Below are positions 7,172 to 7,735 of a DNA stretch of 7,735 nucleotides, one piece after another. The stretch covers positions 1 through 7,735 of the forward strand of contig CANHUK010000060.1 in NCBI GenBank assembly GCA_947463755.1. The letters are read 5' to 3'. This DNA comes from Chitinophagaceae bacterium (GTDB lineage Bacteria; Bacteroidota; Bacteroidia; Chitinophagales; Chitinophagaceae). The number at the start of each line of letters is the position of its first letter. The first letter of the stretch is position 1. The notes under the pieces are model-generated. The model saw only the letters and a program-made list of their open reading frames with translations, made no database searches and was not told the DNA's origin. Both the position numbers and the translations under genes were made by a program.

Positions 7172-7200
7172 TTGTATTTTTATGAATTTTGACTAACTTG
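7172..7200 (+). promoter_or_regulatory. Possible promoter of the acyl-CoA synthetase gene
   Basis: TTG at 7172-7174 and TAACTTG at 7194-7200 are 19 bases apart, resembling the Bacteroidota sigma-A pattern (TTTG, a spacer of about 19-21 bases, TAnnTTTG), though the -7 box is one base short of the consensus. This would start transcription about 20 bases before ATG 7226. The match is weak, and the divergent peptidase promoter must lie in the same 220-base gap (7006-7225). Confidence 0.3.
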
Positions 7201-7225
7201 ACCGGAATCAAATCAACGATTGCAT

Positions 7226-7735
7226 ATGAAGCCAACCAGACTCTTCGATTGCATCGACTGGCAGCTGGAAAACGCCCCACTCGATGACATGTTCTCCGCC
7301 AAGGAGGAAGGCGGTATCTGGAAGAAATACAGCACCCGGGAAGTTCGGGAAACCGTGGACAAGCTGAGTGCCGGACTTATGCATCTTGGCATGGGTCCCA
7401 ACGACGGAAGCATCGAGGGGCGCGACAAGATCGCGGTGCTCAGCAACAACCGTCCGGAATGGCTGATGCTCGATCTGGCCGTACAACAGACCGGTGCCGT
7501 ACTCACGCCGATCTACCCTACCATCAGCGTTTACGAACTGGAGTTCATCCTGAATGACGCTTCCGTGAAACTGGTCTTTGTCAGCGACCGTGACCTTTAT
7601 TACAAGGTCCAGAGCATTCGCGACAAGGTACCCACCGTGGCGGCGGTATACACCTTCGATTATCTCCAGGAAGCCCTGCACTGGAAAGACATCCTGACCA
7701 AGGCCGACGATGAGAGCATGCAAAAGATGAAGGCA
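7226..7735 (+). CDS. Long-chain acyl-CoA synthetase (AMP-forming), N-terminal part (runs off right edge)
   Basis: The first 170 codons of an ANL-superfamily AMP-binding enzyme, open to the end of the window. It activates long-chain fatty acids with ATP and CoA in the cytoplasm, feeding beta-oxidation or lipid synthesis. The visible N-terminal half-domain has MKPTRLFDCIDWQLE, GGIWKKYSTREV (29-40), a GRDKIAVLSNNRPEW block (65-79) and LAVQQTGAVLTPIYPT (84-99), all typical of FadD/FAA-type synthetases of Bacteroidota. The ATP-binding YTSGTTG-type motif and the adenylation core lie beyond the edge, so activity cannot be judged. There is no signal peptide, unlike the other four proteins. ATG 7226 is chosen because the conserved N-terminus begins there; an in-frame TTG at 7220 would add only two residues. 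Confidence 0.9.
   Translation, partial: MKPTRLFDCIDWQLENAPLDDMFSAKEEGGIWKKYSTREVRETVDKLSAGLMHLGMGPNDGSIEGRDKIAVLSNNRPEWLMLDLAVQQTGAVLTPIYPTISVYELEFILNDASVKLVFVSDRDLYYKVQSIRDKVPTVAAVYTFDYLQEALHWKDILTKADDESMQKMKA

Noticed and set aside
7208..7723. 171-residue minus-strand open frame at the right edge
   Set aside because: It is antisense to the conserved acyl-CoA synthetase N-terminus, whose plus-strand frame is open to the window end and matches the family.

Overview
The window looks like a chromosomal segment of a Bacteroidota bacterium, probably in or near the Chitinophagaceae. This rests on three things: the kinds of protein encoded (secreted Asp-box propeller, exported M20 amidohydrolase, S9B dipeptidyl peptidase, sulfatase), the lack of clear Shine-Dalgarno sequences, and signal peptides that end in A-Q. 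The genus cannot be fixed from the sequence alone. There are five protein genes, two cut by the window edges. I see no tRNA, rRNA, insertion sequence, integrase or CRISPR array.

Layout. A minus-strand pair fills 1-2937: a 777-residue secreted Asp-box (BNR/VPS10-like) beta-propeller protein (604-2937), then a type I sulfatase of the iduronate-2-sulfatase-like group whose start overlaps the propeller gene's end and whose C-terminal part lies outside the window. A 410-base divergent intergenic region (2938-3347) follows. It holds a short perfect dyad and a striking array of twelve 18/19-bp repeats arranged as a 55-bp higher-order repeat. Next come a plus-strand, apparently exported AbgB-like M20 amidohydrolase (3348-4805) and a convergent minus-strand dipeptidyl-peptidase-IV-like serine peptidase (4846-7005). 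Their ends meet at a 20-bp imperfect hairpin that contains the amidohydrolase stop codon. After a second divergent intergenic region (7006-7225), the first 170 codons of a long-chain acyl-CoA synthetase run off the right edge.

How the genes fit together. Four of the five products carry an export signal, and three are hydrolases for sulfate esters, amides or amino-acyl conjugates, and peptides, so the segment reads as extracytoplasmic nutrient scavenging. Only the propeller and sulfatase genes look like an operon; the others appear to be separate transcription units. No dedicated multi-gene system is evident. The one structure that ordinary genes do not explain is the 3059-3274 repeat array.
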